A stretch of DNA of 36,446 nucleotides from Gammaproteobacteria bacterium TMED78 (GTDB lineage: Bacteria > Pseudomonadota > Gammaproteobacteria > Steroidobacterales > Rariloculaceae), in assembly GCA_002171615.1 (NCBI GenBank), contig NHEF01000028.1, positions 1-36,446 on the forward strand, given 5' to 3'. Positions 24,977 to 34,128 of this stretch are shown here, piece by piece. The translations under genes and the position numbers were made by a program. The notes under the pieces are model-generated. The model made no database searches and had not been told where the DNA came from. It was given only the letters and a program-made list of their open reading frames with translations. Numbering within the stretch: the stretch's first letter is position 1; each line of letters opens with the position of its first letter.

Positions 24977-26317
24977 TTACCTATATTTAAGATTAGCACT
25001 AATAATTAATGCTACTCCAATAAGCCCAGAGCAAAAAAGTAAAGCTTTTTGAAATCCTACAACAGAATTAATCTCTGAAGCCATTATAGCACCAACCAAA
25101 GATGCTCCTAATAGCCTACCAATGCTTAAGAAAAGGGCAAGTATACCTTGATTGGAACCTACACTTTCATTATTAGATCTTGAGATCAGAGATACTCTAA
25201 GTGATGTCATCAGACCAGCTATGGCTAGCCCAATCATTACTCCAGAAGAGTAAAAAATAACGTAGCTTAAATCACTGTAACTAATGAATATGAATGAAAA
25301 AATTAATAATAGTAAGCTAGCTTGGATAATCAATGTTGTAGATAAATTATCAGAGAGGACTCCTGCTCCTAAAGAGCCTATTATCAGAGCAATAACTAAA
25401 GGAAGCATCATAAGGCTAGCCGTTGTATCAAGTATATTGTAATGGTCAATAGCTATAGTTGGCAGAAAGATCATCCCTGCTTCAACCAAACCTGTAACTA
25501 TTGCAATAAACCATATAATAATAAGCTGCCTAGATAATAAAATATCTAAACTAATTATTGGGTCTTTTGCTCTGCTCTCAGAAAGAAAAAACATAACAAA
25601 GCTCAATATAGAAATTATTATCAAGAATGATATTTGTTTTGTCATAAGGCTATTTAAGAAATTTGCTGAATCTATTTTGCTTATTGCTAGAGCAAAGGTA
25701 CCAAGAGTCAGAAAAAGAAATAATAATCCTGCTATATCAATTGATATTTTTGTTGATTTTGCTTCATTTGGTATTACTTTTTGTGACTTGAGACAAATAA
25801 AGATCACTAAAGGAATATTGACTAAAAATAACCATTTCCAGCTGAAATTTAATAAAAGCGCTCCTAGTAATGGACCTAAGAGAAAAGCTAGACCAAATAT
25901 AGCTCCTATCATGCCAAGAGCCTTTCCTCGATGTTTAGCCGGGAAAGTATCAGCAATAATTGCTGTTGATATTGGCAATATACCTCCAGCACTGAACCCT
26001 TGTAACAATCTACCAAAAAGCAACATTATAAAATCTGTTGAAAAGGCTACTATTAAAGACGCTATGCCAAAAAAAGACACACAAAATATAAAGATATTTT
26101 TTCTACCGTATCTATCTGAAAACTTTGCTAATATTGGCGCCCCTAATAGCTGAAATAATATATATATTCCAAAAACCCAGCTTAAGTAGTTATCATCTAT
26201 AGCAAAATCCTTTTGGATAGATGGTAAGGCCGGTCCAATTATAGATATATCTAAAGCTGCAATTAGAACAGCTAAGAACAAAACTAAAAGTATATTAAGC
26301 AGTTTTTTAGTGAACAT
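24977..26317 (-). CDS. MFS transporter, drug:H+ antiporter type
   Basis: A 446-residue membrane protein with about 12-14 hydrophobic segments. AALDISIIGPALPSIQ in the first helix, the loop signature FSDRYGRKNIF, and LGPLLGALLLNFSWKWLFLVNIPL match proton-coupled drug antiporters of the DHA2/EmrB-like group. Substrate cannot be predicted. It precedes rpe and thrA on the same strand; in this context amino-acid or drug export are both possible. The gap of about 106 bp to the divergent SEC-C gene should hold the promoter for both. Confidence 0.88.
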   Translation of the reverse strand: MFTKKLLNILLVLFLAVLIAALDISIIGPALPSIQKDFAIDDNYLSWVFGIYILFQLLGAPILAKFSDRYGRKNIFIFCVSFFGIASLIVAFSTDFIMLLFGRLLQGFSAGGILPISTAIIADTFPAKHRGKALGMIGAIFGLAFLLGPLLGALLLNFSWKWLFLVNIPLVIFICLKSQKVIPNEAKSTKISIDIAGLLFLFLTLGTFALAISKIDSANFLNSLMTKQISFLIIISILSFVMFFLSESRAKDPIISLDILLSRQLIIIWFIAIVTGLVEAGMIFLPTIAIDHYNILDTTASLMMLPLVIALIIGSLGAGVLSDNLSTTLIIQASLLLLIFSFIFISYSDLSYVIFYSSGVMIGLAIAGLMTSLRVSLISRSNNESVGSNQGILALFLSIGRLLGASLVGAIMASEINSVVGFQKALLFCSGLIGVALIISANLKYR

Positions 26318-26368
26318 TGAAAAAGATTAGAGAATATAAAATTAAATAAATATCAATTATGGCATTTT

Positions 26369-26396
26369 TTATCAAAATAATATGTTTTAATATAAT
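26369..26396 (+). promoter_or_regulatory. Candidate promoter for the SEC-C gene
   Basis: TTATCA (26369-26374) and a perfect TATAAT (26391-26396) are separated by 16 bp and lie 28 bp before the ATG of the SEC-C gene. The region is very AT-rich, so such matches are easily found by chance. Confidence 0.3.
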
Positions 26397-26423
26397 AATT
26401 AATTTAATAGGTATGTATAAAAA

Positions 26424-26669
26424 ATGGCTACATCAATTGGAAGAAATCAAATATGTCCTTTATGCGATAGTAATAAAAAATATAAAAAATGCTGTGCTTT
26501 AAAAAAAAATAAGATGTCACTTAGTATGAGGCTATCAATTACTGCTATCTCGGTTTTCTTATTGGGCGGTATGATTATTTTTCTTACGTCTTTAGGTGAA
26601 ATTGATACATCTTTTGAATCTGCGGCTCCTGGGAGAGTTTGGTCAGAAGAGCATGGGCATTGGCACTAA
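26424..26669 (+). CDS. Small SEC-C zinc-motif membrane protein
   Basis: An 81-residue protein. The N-terminus IGRNQICPLCDSNKKYKKCC (C11, C14, C23, C24) is a SEC-C zinc-binding motif like that at the end of SecA. A single transmembrane helix follows (about residues 36-60), and the tail ends PGRVWSEEHGHWH, with histidines at 77, 79 and 81 expected on the other side of the membrane. SEC-C motifs bind zinc and often contact SecB or ribosomes. The histidine tail could bind another metal, which is inference. Function unknown. Confidence 0.75.
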   Translation: MATSIGRNQICPLCDSNKKYKKCCALKKNKMSLSMRLSITAISVFLLGGMIIFLTSLGEIDTSFESAAPGRVWSEEHGHWH

Positions 26670-26683
26670 CTACATAATATATA

Positions 26684-28906
26684 TCAATAAAATAAATTTG
26701 ATGCATCAAGTAAGTTATTAGCTAGATCTTTAATTATGTCTGCTACTATAATTATTTGCTGATCTACTATCTCAAAGTCATTCTCTTCAATTGCTTCTCT
26801 TACACCAGGTATTGTTTTAACTCCATAGCCAGTATAAAAACCTGGTGCGTATATATGATGCTTATACCAAGGCCTATTAGGCAAGCCATGGTCTCTTGTT
26901 AATAACCTTTCACTTTGATACAGCAGCTTATTAAGATAAATTATATTTTCAGGTCTTATACCCTTTTCATAGTATGCCTTTTCATATATAGAGATAGCAT
27001 TAGAAAGCATATCTAAGTTATTGTCTAAAATAGAGAAATTAAAAAAAGGAACATTAGGGGTTTTTCTTGGCGGAGAAAAAGACTTTGCTGGATCTAATGC
27101 TAGCCGATAAATATCTTCATCTAATAAAGAATTTACATTCCTTGTCTCTAAACGCAAGCTCTCTGAGAGTAGCTTAATTTCTCTAAGGTATAGATTAACA
27201 GTATCTAAGAAATTAGAAAAATTAAAGGGTAATATCCGAGATTCAGATAATCTTAAGGTAGATCGCCCAGCTACTTTTGCTAAAACCTCTCTATAAACTA
27301 AATCTGGATCTCTCCAAGAAGTGTAATGTTCATAGGTATCATAGAGTGTATGGTAGCTACCTCCATCACCTTCACCAGAAAAGTTTAGATGTGCTGATGC
27401 AACTCCTAAGTGTTGTAAAAAAGGGGAATAATCAGAACCAGATCCTAGTGCATTAATCCTTAAGTCATTACCTTTTTTAATGTGATCCTTTTCTTCATCA
27501 CTTCCATTAACTAGTAAGTCTGCTACCTTTCTATCAAATAATGAAACGTTGAGGCTAGGATCATTAACATCCTTAATAATATCATTAAAAAAATTTTCTA
27601 AAGTATGGCTACCACCAATATTCAAAAACCCTTTAGAGCCACCATCAGTATTAACATAAGAAACTAAGTTTCTTTTTAATGTCTCAGCATTATGCTCTAC
27701 CCATTCAGTTGAGCCAATAAGGCCCTCCTCTTCAGCATCCCAAGCACCATAAATAATTGTTCTACTTGGTGAATAGCCATTTTTGACCATTTCACTAATT
27801 GCCTTGGCTTCTGCCAGCATTGAAACTAGTCCAGATATAGGATCTGCAGCTCCAAAATTCCATGCATCAAAATGGTTGCCTCTCATTACCCATTCATCTG
27901 GATAAATAGAGCCTTCTAGTCTAGCAATAACATTATAAATCGGGATCATATCCCAATTAAATTCTAACCTCATCCTAACCTTAGCCGGCCCTGGACCAAG
28001 ATGGTAGGTTATAGGCAAAGAACCTTGCCACTCATTCGGTGCGACCTCATTACCAATACTGCTTAGAAGTGGCAAGGCATCAGAATAAGAGATTGGCATT
28101 ACAGGGATTTTTGTCAGTGTTTGAACCTCATCTATATCTAGTCTTTCTTCGCCCTTGACAGCGCCTACTCCAGGGGTCAGTACATCACCAGGATATAAAG
28201 GCATATCCATAACTGAGCCTCTTTGGACGCCTGTATCATTTAACCATGCGCCATCAGGATAAACATCTCCCACTGTGTAACCATAATCTTCAGGATCAGA
28301 ATAGATGATTGCTCCAATAGCACCCTTTTCAGCAGCTAATTTTGGCTTAATGCCCCTCCAAGAACGACCATATTTGGCAATAACTATCTTTCCCTTTACC
28401 TCAATCCCGAATCGCTCTAATAATTCATAATCTTCAGGAACGCCATAATTAACAAAAACTAACTCTCCCTCTATATCGCCATCAATTGAAAAGGCGTTAT
28501 AAGGAGGTATCAGTTCTGATGTATTAAAAGTACTCACATCACCATCAACTGGCATCTCAGTTAACGAGGCTGTGTATTTTAAAGGGCTAATCAACTCTAA
28601 TTCAATAATATTAGGTGAGGGAAAAAGAATATTGAACTCATCTAGTGATACCTCATAGCCCCAAGACTCAAGTAGACTAGCTATGTAGTAACGATTATGT
28701 TTATTCCACTCAGAGCCAATATGATGAGGTCTTGAGCTCATCTCTCTCATCCAAACATGCATATCTTGCCTATCGATATGACTATCAAATTCTTTCTCTA
28801 AGGTTCTTAAATCGTGGGTTTCCTCATGATTAAGGCCTAGGGGTGACTGAGCTGAGAGACTTATAGGTAAAGCGATAGCAATGAAAAAGATCAATAAAAT
28901 CTGCAT
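26684..28906 (-). CDS. Exported M28 metallopeptidase, glutamate carboxypeptidase II-like
   Basis: A 740-residue protein with a signal peptide (ending LSAQ, about residue 20). A PA-type domain (about 110-320) precedes the M28 peptidase domain. The zinc-site residues align with human PSMA by spacing: H345 (RGNHFDAW), D355 (FGAADPISG), general base E392 with ligand E393 (WDAEEEG), D421 (NTDGG) and H519 (SYHTLYDTYEHY). The C-terminal part (about 570-740) matches the transferrin-receptor-like dimerisation domain. It would remove C-terminal residues from peptides in the envelope. GAGG eight bases before the ATG supports the start. It lies 19 bp after a small membrane protein gene. All catalytic residues are intact. 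Confidence 0.93.
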   Translation of the reverse strand: MQILLIFFIAIALPISLSAQSPLGLNHEETHDLRTLEKEFDSHIDRQDMHVWMREMSSRPHHIGSEWNKHNRYYIASLLESWGYEVSLDEFNILFPSPNIIELELISPLKYTASLTEMPVDGDVSTFNTSELIPPYNAFSIDGDIEGELVFVNYGVPEDYELLERFGIEVKGKIVIAKYGRSWRGIKPKLAAEKGAIGAIIYSDPEDYGYTVGDVYPDGAWLNDTGVQRGSVMDMPLYPGDVLTPGVGAVKGEERLDIDEVQTLTKIPVMPISYSDALPLLSSIGNEVAPNEWQGSLPITYHLGPGPAKVRMRLEFNWDMIPIYNVIARLEGSIYPDEWVMRGNHFDAWNFGAADPISGLVSMLAEAKAISEMVKNGYSPSRTIIYGAWDAEEEGLIGSTEWVEHNAETLKRNLVSYVNTDGGSKGFLNIGGSHTLENFFNDIIKDVNDPSLNVSLFDRKVADLLVNGSDEEKDHIKKGNDLRINALGSGSDYSPFLQHLGVASAHLNFSGEGDGGSYHTLYDTYEHYTSWRDPDLVYREVLAKVAGRSTLRLSESRILPFNFSNFLDTVNLYLREIKLLSESLRLETRNVNSLLDEDIYRLALDPAKSFSPPRKTPNVPFFNFSILDNNLDMLSNAISIYEKAYYEKGIRPENIIYLNKLLYQSERLLTRDHGLPNRPWYKHHIYAPGFYTGYGVKTIPGVREAIEENDFEIVDQQIIIVADIIKDLANNLLDASNLFY

Positions 28907-28925
28907 GAATCTAACCTCAAAATTA

Positions 28926-29318
28926 TTATAGCAATATACTAAAAGCGCGAAGAGTCATAACGATAGCAAGAAACCCTAAAGATGTCATAATCAATGAAAG
29001 TATATGAATATATAAATTACGAATAAAGTTCGTCATCCTGCTCAATAGGGAGCCCTCTTTTAAGCTACGAATCTGTAAGTCATTAAAAAGGTATGTTAAG
29101 GCCAACATCCAAAAGGCCCACAAAGTAATAGAAATACTTAATAATGCATAAAAACTATTATTAAAAAATAACTTAGAAAAGATAATAAAAGCTAAAGATA
29201 CAGCGGCAAGGAATAATGTAAGCCATAATAAAAATCTCCTTGGCAGCAGAAATGAACTGAAAGCTGAGTAAAATTGTATTAGAGATCTCAGCAAGTTAGA
29301 GAAACTAAAGCTCTTCAT
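28926..29318 (-). CDS. Small membrane protein, unrecognised
   Basis: A 130-residue protein with three clear hydrophobic segments (about residues 28-52, 54-77 and 105-127) and a basic loop RSLKEGSLLSRMTNFIRN between the second and third. I recognise no family. It lies between the lectin-like gene (42 bp upstream) and the exported M28 peptidase (19 bp downstream), all on the minus strand, so it is probably cotranscribed with the peptidase. Confidence 0.65.
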   Translation of the reverse strand: MKSFSFSNLLRSLIQFYSAFSSFLLPRRFLLWLTLFLAAVSLAFIIFSKLFFNNSFYALLSISITLWAFWMLALTYLFNDLQIRSLKEGSLLSRMTNFIRNLYIHILSLIMTSLGFLAIVMTLRAFSILL

Positions 29319-29360
29319 GACTCACTGAGATATCTATTTTTAGACTATCTATATAAACTC

Positions 29361-29999
29361 TTAGTTCGTTGCAAAACAATAAAATAAGCCATCACCGCCT
29401 GTACTTTGCAGTGCTTCTTGGCTACACCCACCATTTCTTGTCGGATGACCAGAGTTCCAAGAAGTAGTACCTCCACCATATCTATCAAAATGTCCAACAA
29501 ACGCTGTTCCTTCACCACTATTTGTCCAATCACTGCAAGTTCTATCACCTACAGATTGATTAAAGCTTGTTCCATCTGGTGGAGTCCCAGTTAAAATATC
29601 GTGCCTATTTGGACCAGTACCAGCTCTTGCTTGAGCTCTGCCGCTAATAACATTGCCTGACTCATCCAAGCCCGTATCGCCATTAATATTGGGATTTAAA
29701 TGCAATTCTGTAAGATTTTCAGCTATTAAGACGCCATTAGCATTATGCCAAGGACCTGTTCCAATCCTATCCCTAGCTTCCACTGGTGGATTCTGACCAG
29801 CTAAGTACGCACCCCAATTTTTGTCAGATCCTGCCTGTTCAGCTAGAAGTTGGCAATGAGCATCAGCTCCACTTAAACCACCTAGATTAGCGCCATCTCC
29901 CGGACCCGCGCTAGTAATGAAAAAACTCATTTCTTGAGAAAAAGAAAAACTTGACACCATTAAGCTAAATAAAGTAATAAAAAAAGTTTTTTTAATCAT
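29361..29999 (-). CDS. Exported lectin-like protein
   Basis: Start placed at the ATG at 29999, eight bases after AAGGA; an ATG three codons upstream sits directly on that site. The 212-residue product has a signal peptide ending SFSQ. The mature part opens MSFFITSAGPGDGANLGGLS then GADAHCQLLAEQAG, the signature of a family of exported C-type-lectin-like or collagen-endostatin-like proteins in Proteobacteria. Four cysteines (HCQ, TCSDW, GGCSQ, FYCF) suggest two disulfides. FVGHFDRYGGGTTSWNSGH is typical of its end region. Carbohydrate binding is inferred from the fold only. It is 45 bp downstream of the alpha/beta hydrolase gene on the same strand. Confidence 0.75.
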   Translation of the reverse strand: MIKKTFFITLFSLMVSSFSFSQEMSFFITSAGPGDGANLGGLSGADAHCQLLAEQAGSDKNWGAYLAGQNPPVEARDRIGTGPWHNANGVLIAENLTELHLNPNINGDTGLDESGNVISGRAQARAGTGPNRHDILTGTPPDGTSFNQSVGDRTCSDWTNSGEGTAFVGHFDRYGGGTTSWNSGHPTRNGGCSQEALQSTGGDGLFYCFATN

Positions 30000-30044
30000 T
30001 GTATCCATCCTTAAGTTTATATTGTAAATTTTTGAATAATATAA

Positions 30045-31298
30045 TTATAATGATCCTAACACTCTAGCCGCCCAATCTTCAGCTGTAGGAAGTCTTAAAA
30101 ACTTTGGACCTCCTGACTTCTCATTATGATGAGGATGCCCAGCATCTGACCACATCTGTCTTTCTGAGTTAATAGCAGCATTATAAAGCCTATATGCACC
30201 CTCAGGATCCATAATCCTATCAGTTGCACCATAACCAATCAACATAGGGCATTCAATATTCCTGGCTGTATCCTCTTGTGTATACTCCTTAATCTTATTC
30301 CTTGCATCGCCTAAATCATTAGCTCCAATAATCCACCTTACCCGATCTCTTATTGGTGGATAAAAATCAAATAGATCCCTATACAAATCATAGGAGCCGG
30401 CACCCATCCAAACAGCCTTTATTCTTGACTCACTAGCAGCAGCTCTAGGTGCTGAATAGCCGCCCATGCTTTGCCCTCTGAGGCCAATTCTATTAGGATC
30501 AACATCAGAACGAGTTTCCAAGTAGCTAACTAAGTCAGACACATATCTTTCAGTATCTGGTTTCATGAAGAGGTTCTTAAGCCTCTTAGCTGCTCCCTGA
30601 CCTGGCAAATCAACAACTAGCGAAGCCATGCCTCTTGAAACATAACCACTCATAGCCATTATTGTACTTTCAGCCATTGAGTCGGCCCCTAAATAGGTTA
30701 TAAAAGCTGGATACCTAGTGCCTTCTGGTCCATTAGGCTTTCTAAAGTATCCGTCTAAATCATTTCCATCGACATTAACAGTAACCCTTTCAAAAGGTGG
30801 TGGCTGCATTTCCCATGCTTTATCAAACATCTCTTTCATCTTTAAATACCCAGGCAACATTGTTTCATCAGTATCTTCTTGGTAAACAATAGCAGCGCGA
30901 TAAAATTTAAATGCTCTTAAATAAAAATGATGAGCCGATACTCTTAAGCTTTCGTCGTCATATCCTGAAGCAATTCCTTCATTAATCTCACCTACTCTTT
31001 GCCATTCTTGATACCATGAGACAGGATCAAAAGGTCTAATCCTCCTTGCTACTTCGAGCTCATGAGGGTCACTAGTATTAACAGATTGGTTCAGACGAAT
31101 TTCCATTTGACCACCACCTTCTATATGATCACCAGTAAATAGGCGTCCAGCATCTCGACCTCCAATATCACCTACATAAGCATTCCCTGGCCCTAAGTTT
31201 TGTGCATTGATATTCGCAACATTCAATAAAGGCAACGTTGTTGATAGAGCGCCTAACTTCATAATACCTCTTCGAGTAATTTTACTTTTTTTAGACAT
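30045..31298 (-). CDS. Tat-exported alpha/beta hydrolase
   Basis: A 417-residue protein from the ATG at 31298, with GGAGGT ten bases upstream; a TTG two codons earlier is an alternative. KITRRGIMKLGAL is a twin-arginine signal, so it folds in the cytoplasm before export. The nucleophile elbow GQSMGG holds the catalytic Ser (residue 277 from this start), with Asp in GATDRIMD and His in DAGHPHH. The fold resembles FrsA / dienelactone hydrolase / acetyl-xylan esterase relatives. Substrate unknown. The gene follows a cytochrome c gene by 22 bp and is probably the fourth gene of the quinoprotein operon. Confidence 0.85.
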   Translation of the reverse strand: MSKKSKITRRGIMKLGALSTTLPLLNVANINAQNLGPGNAYVGDIGGRDAGRLFTGDHIEGGGQMEIRLNQSVNTSDPHELEVARRIRPFDPVSWYQEWQRVGEINEGIASGYDDESLRVSAHHFYLRAFKFYRAAIVYQEDTDETMLPGYLKMKEMFDKAWEMQPPPFERVTVNVDGNDLDGYFRKPNGPEGTRYPAFITYLGADSMAESTIMAMSGYVSRGMASLVVDLPGQGAAKRLKNLFMKPDTERYVSDLVSYLETRSDVDPNRIGLRGQSMGGYSAPRAAASESRIKAVWMGAGSYDLYRDLFDFYPPIRDRVRWIIGANDLGDARNKIKEYTQEDTARNIECPMLIGYGATDRIMDPEGAYRLYNAAINSERQMWSDAGHPHHNEKSGGPKFLRLPTAEDWAARVLGSL

Positions 31299-31320
31299 TT
31301 TCAATCTACCTCCAAATAAT

Positions 31321-31719
31321 CTATTCTAATAACTCAATTTGATTCCTAACTTTCCTTACCTCATCATTACTTATAATAGATCTTTTATTTAAATATACTA
31401 ACCTAGAGTAAGTCAATACTTTAGCAATTTCTTCGTTTGATAGAAAATCAAATCTTGCCATCTGTACTTGTGGCCCAAACCCACCAGTTAAAATATAACC
31501 AATTAAAGAATCATTTGGCCCTTGTAGCCAAACACTTTCCAATAAACCAGGAATCATTCCTGGAACTCCTCTTCCGTCCCTCATATGACAAGCAAGACAT
31601 TCTCTCTCATAAATCAACTGCCCTTCAGCAACTATATGATCATTAGTTAATGGCTTCTGAGCTGATAAGCATCCAGTTATAACTAATAATATAAAGAAAA
31701 CTAAGAAAATATTTTTCAA
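31321..31719 (-). CDS. Lipoprotein c-type cytochrome
   Basis: A 132-residue protein with lipobox VITGC (C17), so it is membrane-anchored. CLACH (C41, C44, H45) is the single haem c site, and M87 in PQVQMARFDFLSNEE is the likely distal ligand. It matches small class I cytochromes that take electrons from periplasmic dehydrogenases. Two upstream genes on the same strand encode a quinoprotein-like dehydrogenase and a DUF4440-like protein, so it is the likely electron acceptor of that dehydrogenase. The gap to its upstream neighbour is six bp. Haem attachment needs the cell's cytochrome c maturation system, which is not in the window. Confidence 0.88.
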   Translation of the reverse strand: MKNIFLVFFILLVITGCLSAQKPLTNDHIVAEGQLIYERECLACHMRDGRGVPGMIPGLLESVWLQGPNDSLIGYILTGGFGPQVQMARFDFLSNEEIAKVLTYSRLVYLNKRSIISNDEVRKVRNQIELLE

Positions 31720-31725
31720 ACTATT

Positions 31726-32736
31726 TTATGGAGATAAATCTACATTTCTTAAATCTTGTCGATCATCACCAGTAATTTTAGGATCCACTGTAGTCATAAT
31801 AGGAGAAGTATCAATATAGGTATGATAGCTCTCAGACATAAGCCAAATACCTTCATCAGCAGTTAATGAATCAACTTTATAAGAAAATATCCTACTAGCC
31901 CAATAAGCCTTATCACCATGAGTAGGTTGAAGCATTATATTAAATACAGCAGTTTCACCAATATCCCACCACCTTGACCATAAAACAGGAACCGTAAACC
32001 CTGTCCCTCTTGACTCCAAAGCAGCATTAATTCTTGGCATGTAATAATTCACTCTATCTTCCTTTTTAGGAGCCTTACCCATATATGTATTAACAGGTCT
32101 CTGGTCCTGATCGCTATCAATTCTTCTTATCCAACCATCACGATTAAGCGTGCCCGATACTGGATCAAGATAGGCCTGCTCCTGGTCTTGCCATGCTTCA
32201 TAAGCAAGCCTTTGGTTTTCTGATAATGCGACCCAAGGTATATAAGCACAAGGATTAACACATGGAATCTCATAATCAGCCATTACGGGGTCATAATCAC
32301 GATCCTTCTGAATAACCTCTGTTATATTAAGTAACTTTGGATCAGCAGATGAATGATCCCAAATATACATAACATACGTACCGTCTATACTCCTCTCAAG
32401 AAAAGTAGCGTCTCCGTAAAAATGTTGAACAATATCAATATCATCCGCCTGGTTTAGTATTGGCAATAAACCAGCTTCTAAAGACTCTCTTCTTGGCCAC
32501 ATAATTCCATCAGAAGTGATCCAGGTAAATTCTGAATGAAGAGTATTATTGATAAAATCACGGTCATTATTAATAAACGCTTGATGTAGCTGAGAGTCAA
32601 TATTTAGCATTCCTTGAGAAGGGCTTCTATCTTGCCAAAAGGGCAGATCCGAAATATCCCAAGATTGAGCAAGAGAGGTAAGACTAAAGCAGAAGTTAGC
32701 TATAAAAAAAAGAAACATTTTAGATCGGAAAGACAT
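31726..32736 (-). CDS. Exported DUF4440-like (NTF2-fold) protein
   Basis: A 336-residue protein starting at the ATG at 32736, one base after the stop of the upstream quinoprotein gene; longer in-frame starts would overlap that gene. The signal peptide ends SLAQS. Residues about 30-120 (LHQAFINNDRDFINNTLHSE, FTWITSDG, YVMYIWDHSS) fit a DUF4440 / SnoaL-like NTF2 fold. The C-terminal part, with CVNPCAYIPWVALSENQRLAY, a Pro-Val-Asn-Thr-Tyr segment and WSRWWDIGETAVFNIMLQPT, looks like a second NTF2-like half. Two cysteines (PCVNPC) could form a disulfide. Function unknown. Confidence 0.65.
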   Translation of the reverse strand: MSFRSKMFLFFIANFCFSLTSLAQSWDISDLPFWQDRSPSQGMLNIDSQLHQAFINNDRDFINNTLHSEFTWITSDGIMWPRRESLEAGLLPILNQADDIDIVQHFYGDATFLERSIDGTYVMYIWDHSSADPKLLNITEVIQKDRDYDPVMADYEIPCVNPCAYIPWVALSENQRLAYEAWQDQEQAYLDPVSGTLNRDGWIRRIDSDQDQRPVNTYMGKAPKKEDRVNYYMPRINAALESRGTGFTVPVLWSRWWDIGETAVFNIMLQPTHGDKAYWASRIFSYKVDSLTADEGIWLMSESYHTYIDTSPIMTTVDPKITGDDRQDLRNVDLSP

Positions 32737-32737
32737 G

Positions 32738-34042
32738 CTATTCACCAACATACTTAATTTGCCATACCCTTCCACTTACAGTGCTTGAAACATAAACCTC
32801 TCCATTAATTCCTTCTGCGATTCCGGTTGGTCTATGAACAGCATCAGCAGGGTTTTCTAAAACACGCTGTCCAGCAAACTTATTAGCAAAATCTTGCCAA
32901 TCTCCAGTTGGCATATCATTAATAAAAGGAGAGAAAGTTACTTTATAGCCAGCCTGCTGAATTGGTGCTCTATTCCATGAGCCATGCCAAACAACAAAAG
33001 CTCCATTTTTAAAATACTCAGGGAACTGATCTCCTTTGTAAAACATCATATCATTTGGTGCCCAGTGACCAGGAAAGTTTGCAATAGGAGTTTGGTACTT
33101 ATCTTCATCTGCTACTACTTGACCATTACCACCATATTCTGGCGCCAACATCCTTTGTCCTTTCATATGATCAAAATATGTATAAGGCCAGCCATAATCT
33201 GCACCTTCTGTTAGGATATGCATTTCTTCAGAGGGTAGCTCTGCGCTGTCTTCCGCTGAGTAAAATTCAGGATAAAGTAAAAAAAGTGCATCTCTTCCAT
33301 GATTAAGGAAATATATTTTTTTATGCTCATCGCTCCACTCAATAGCAACAGCATTTCTAATTCCAGTAGCAAACTTAATACCATCATCTGCTTGCGTTTG
33401 ATTTAATGTACTGGCAGAAAACTTCCATACACCTGACTGAATCTCTAGATGGGGGCAAGGATCCATTCCAGGAGAATCTATAGTTCTAAATTCTTCAGCA
33501 CAAGAGTTAGAAGGAGTGCCAACATTTACAAAAAGATTATCCTGATCATCTATAGCGAAAGTTTTTGCCTCATGTCTACCCTGCTCTGGAAAACCATCAA
33601 CTACTATTTCAGGATCACCAATTGGCAAGATATTATCACCTTCAAATTCAAATCTATATATCGCTGTCTTGGAACCAAAATAAAGATAATTATCATAAAA
33701 CTGCAAAGCTGTTCCCGGTATATGAGTTGCAAAACTTTCAATTATATCTGCTGTGCCATCATTATCAGTATCTTGCATAGCTACGATACCCATATTGCTA
33801 CCTCTGCCCATTCTAACTGTTAAGGCGAGATAGACCGTACCATCATCTCGGACAGCTATATGTCTTGCATATCCATCAACATCAGCAAAAACAGTTGCCT
33901 CAAAACCAGTAGGTAAGGCAATATCAGTTATAGGATCCCTATCTATATTTGCATTATCTAAATAGTATGGGCCTTGTATAACATCAGATAAGAGGGAACT
34001 AGAAAGAAGGATAAAAATACTAAAGAGTAAAAATTTCTGCAT
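32738..34042 (-). CDS. Periplasmic sorbosone-dehydrogenase-like beta-propeller quinoprotein
   Basis: A 434-residue protein with a signal peptide of about 19 residues (ending LLSD). LPTGFEATVFADVDGYARHIAVRD-type opening, NGTVYLAL-like blades, EQGRHEAKTFAIDDQDNLFVNVG, GIRNAVAIEWS, MHILTEGADYGWPY and PTGIAEGINGEVYVS match the sorbosone / soluble glucose dehydrogenase propeller. Members with PQQ oxidise sugars or alcohols in the periplasm; many relatives have no proven cofactor. The run of genes after it (NTF2-fold protein, cytochrome c, Tat-exported hydrolase) supports an oxidative role. The candidate promoter lies in the 86-bp gap to the divergent NHL gene. Confidence 0.82.
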   Translation of the reverse strand: MQKFLLFSIFILLSSSLLSDVIQGPYYLDNANIDRDPITDIALPTGFEATVFADVDGYARHIAVRDDGTVYLALTVRMGRGSNMGIVAMQDTDNDGTADIIESFATHIPGTALQFYDNYLYFGSKTAIYRFEFEGDNILPIGDPEIVVDGFPEQGRHEAKTFAIDDQDNLFVNVGTPSNSCAEEFRTIDSPGMDPCPHLEIQSGVWKFSASTLNQTQADDGIKFATGIRNAVAIEWSDEHKKIYFLNHGRDALFLLYPEFYSAEDSAELPSEEMHILTEGADYGWPYTYFDHMKGQRMLAPEYGGNGQVVADEDKYQTPIANFPGHWAPNDMMFYKGDQFPEYFKNGAFVVWHGSWNRAPIQQAGYKVTFSPFINDMPTGDWQDFANKFAGQRVLENPADAVHRPTGIAEGINGEVYVSSTVSGRVWQIKYVGE

Positions 34043-34128
34043 AATCTATCTCACTTTTGTAAATGGTGTAATTTAAAGTGTTACTATATATTTACTTGTA
34101 ATTTTTTGCCAATCATAATGGGTGTTAT

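Noticed and set aside
25677-26153. 158-codon antisense open frame inside the MFS gene
   Set aside because: The minus-strand frame is a clear MFS transporter; long antisense frames are expected opposite hydrophobic genes.
33449-33823. Open frames antisense to the quinoprotein gene
   Set aside because: They overlap a well-supported propeller protein and their Cys/Tyr-rich translation is not protein-like.
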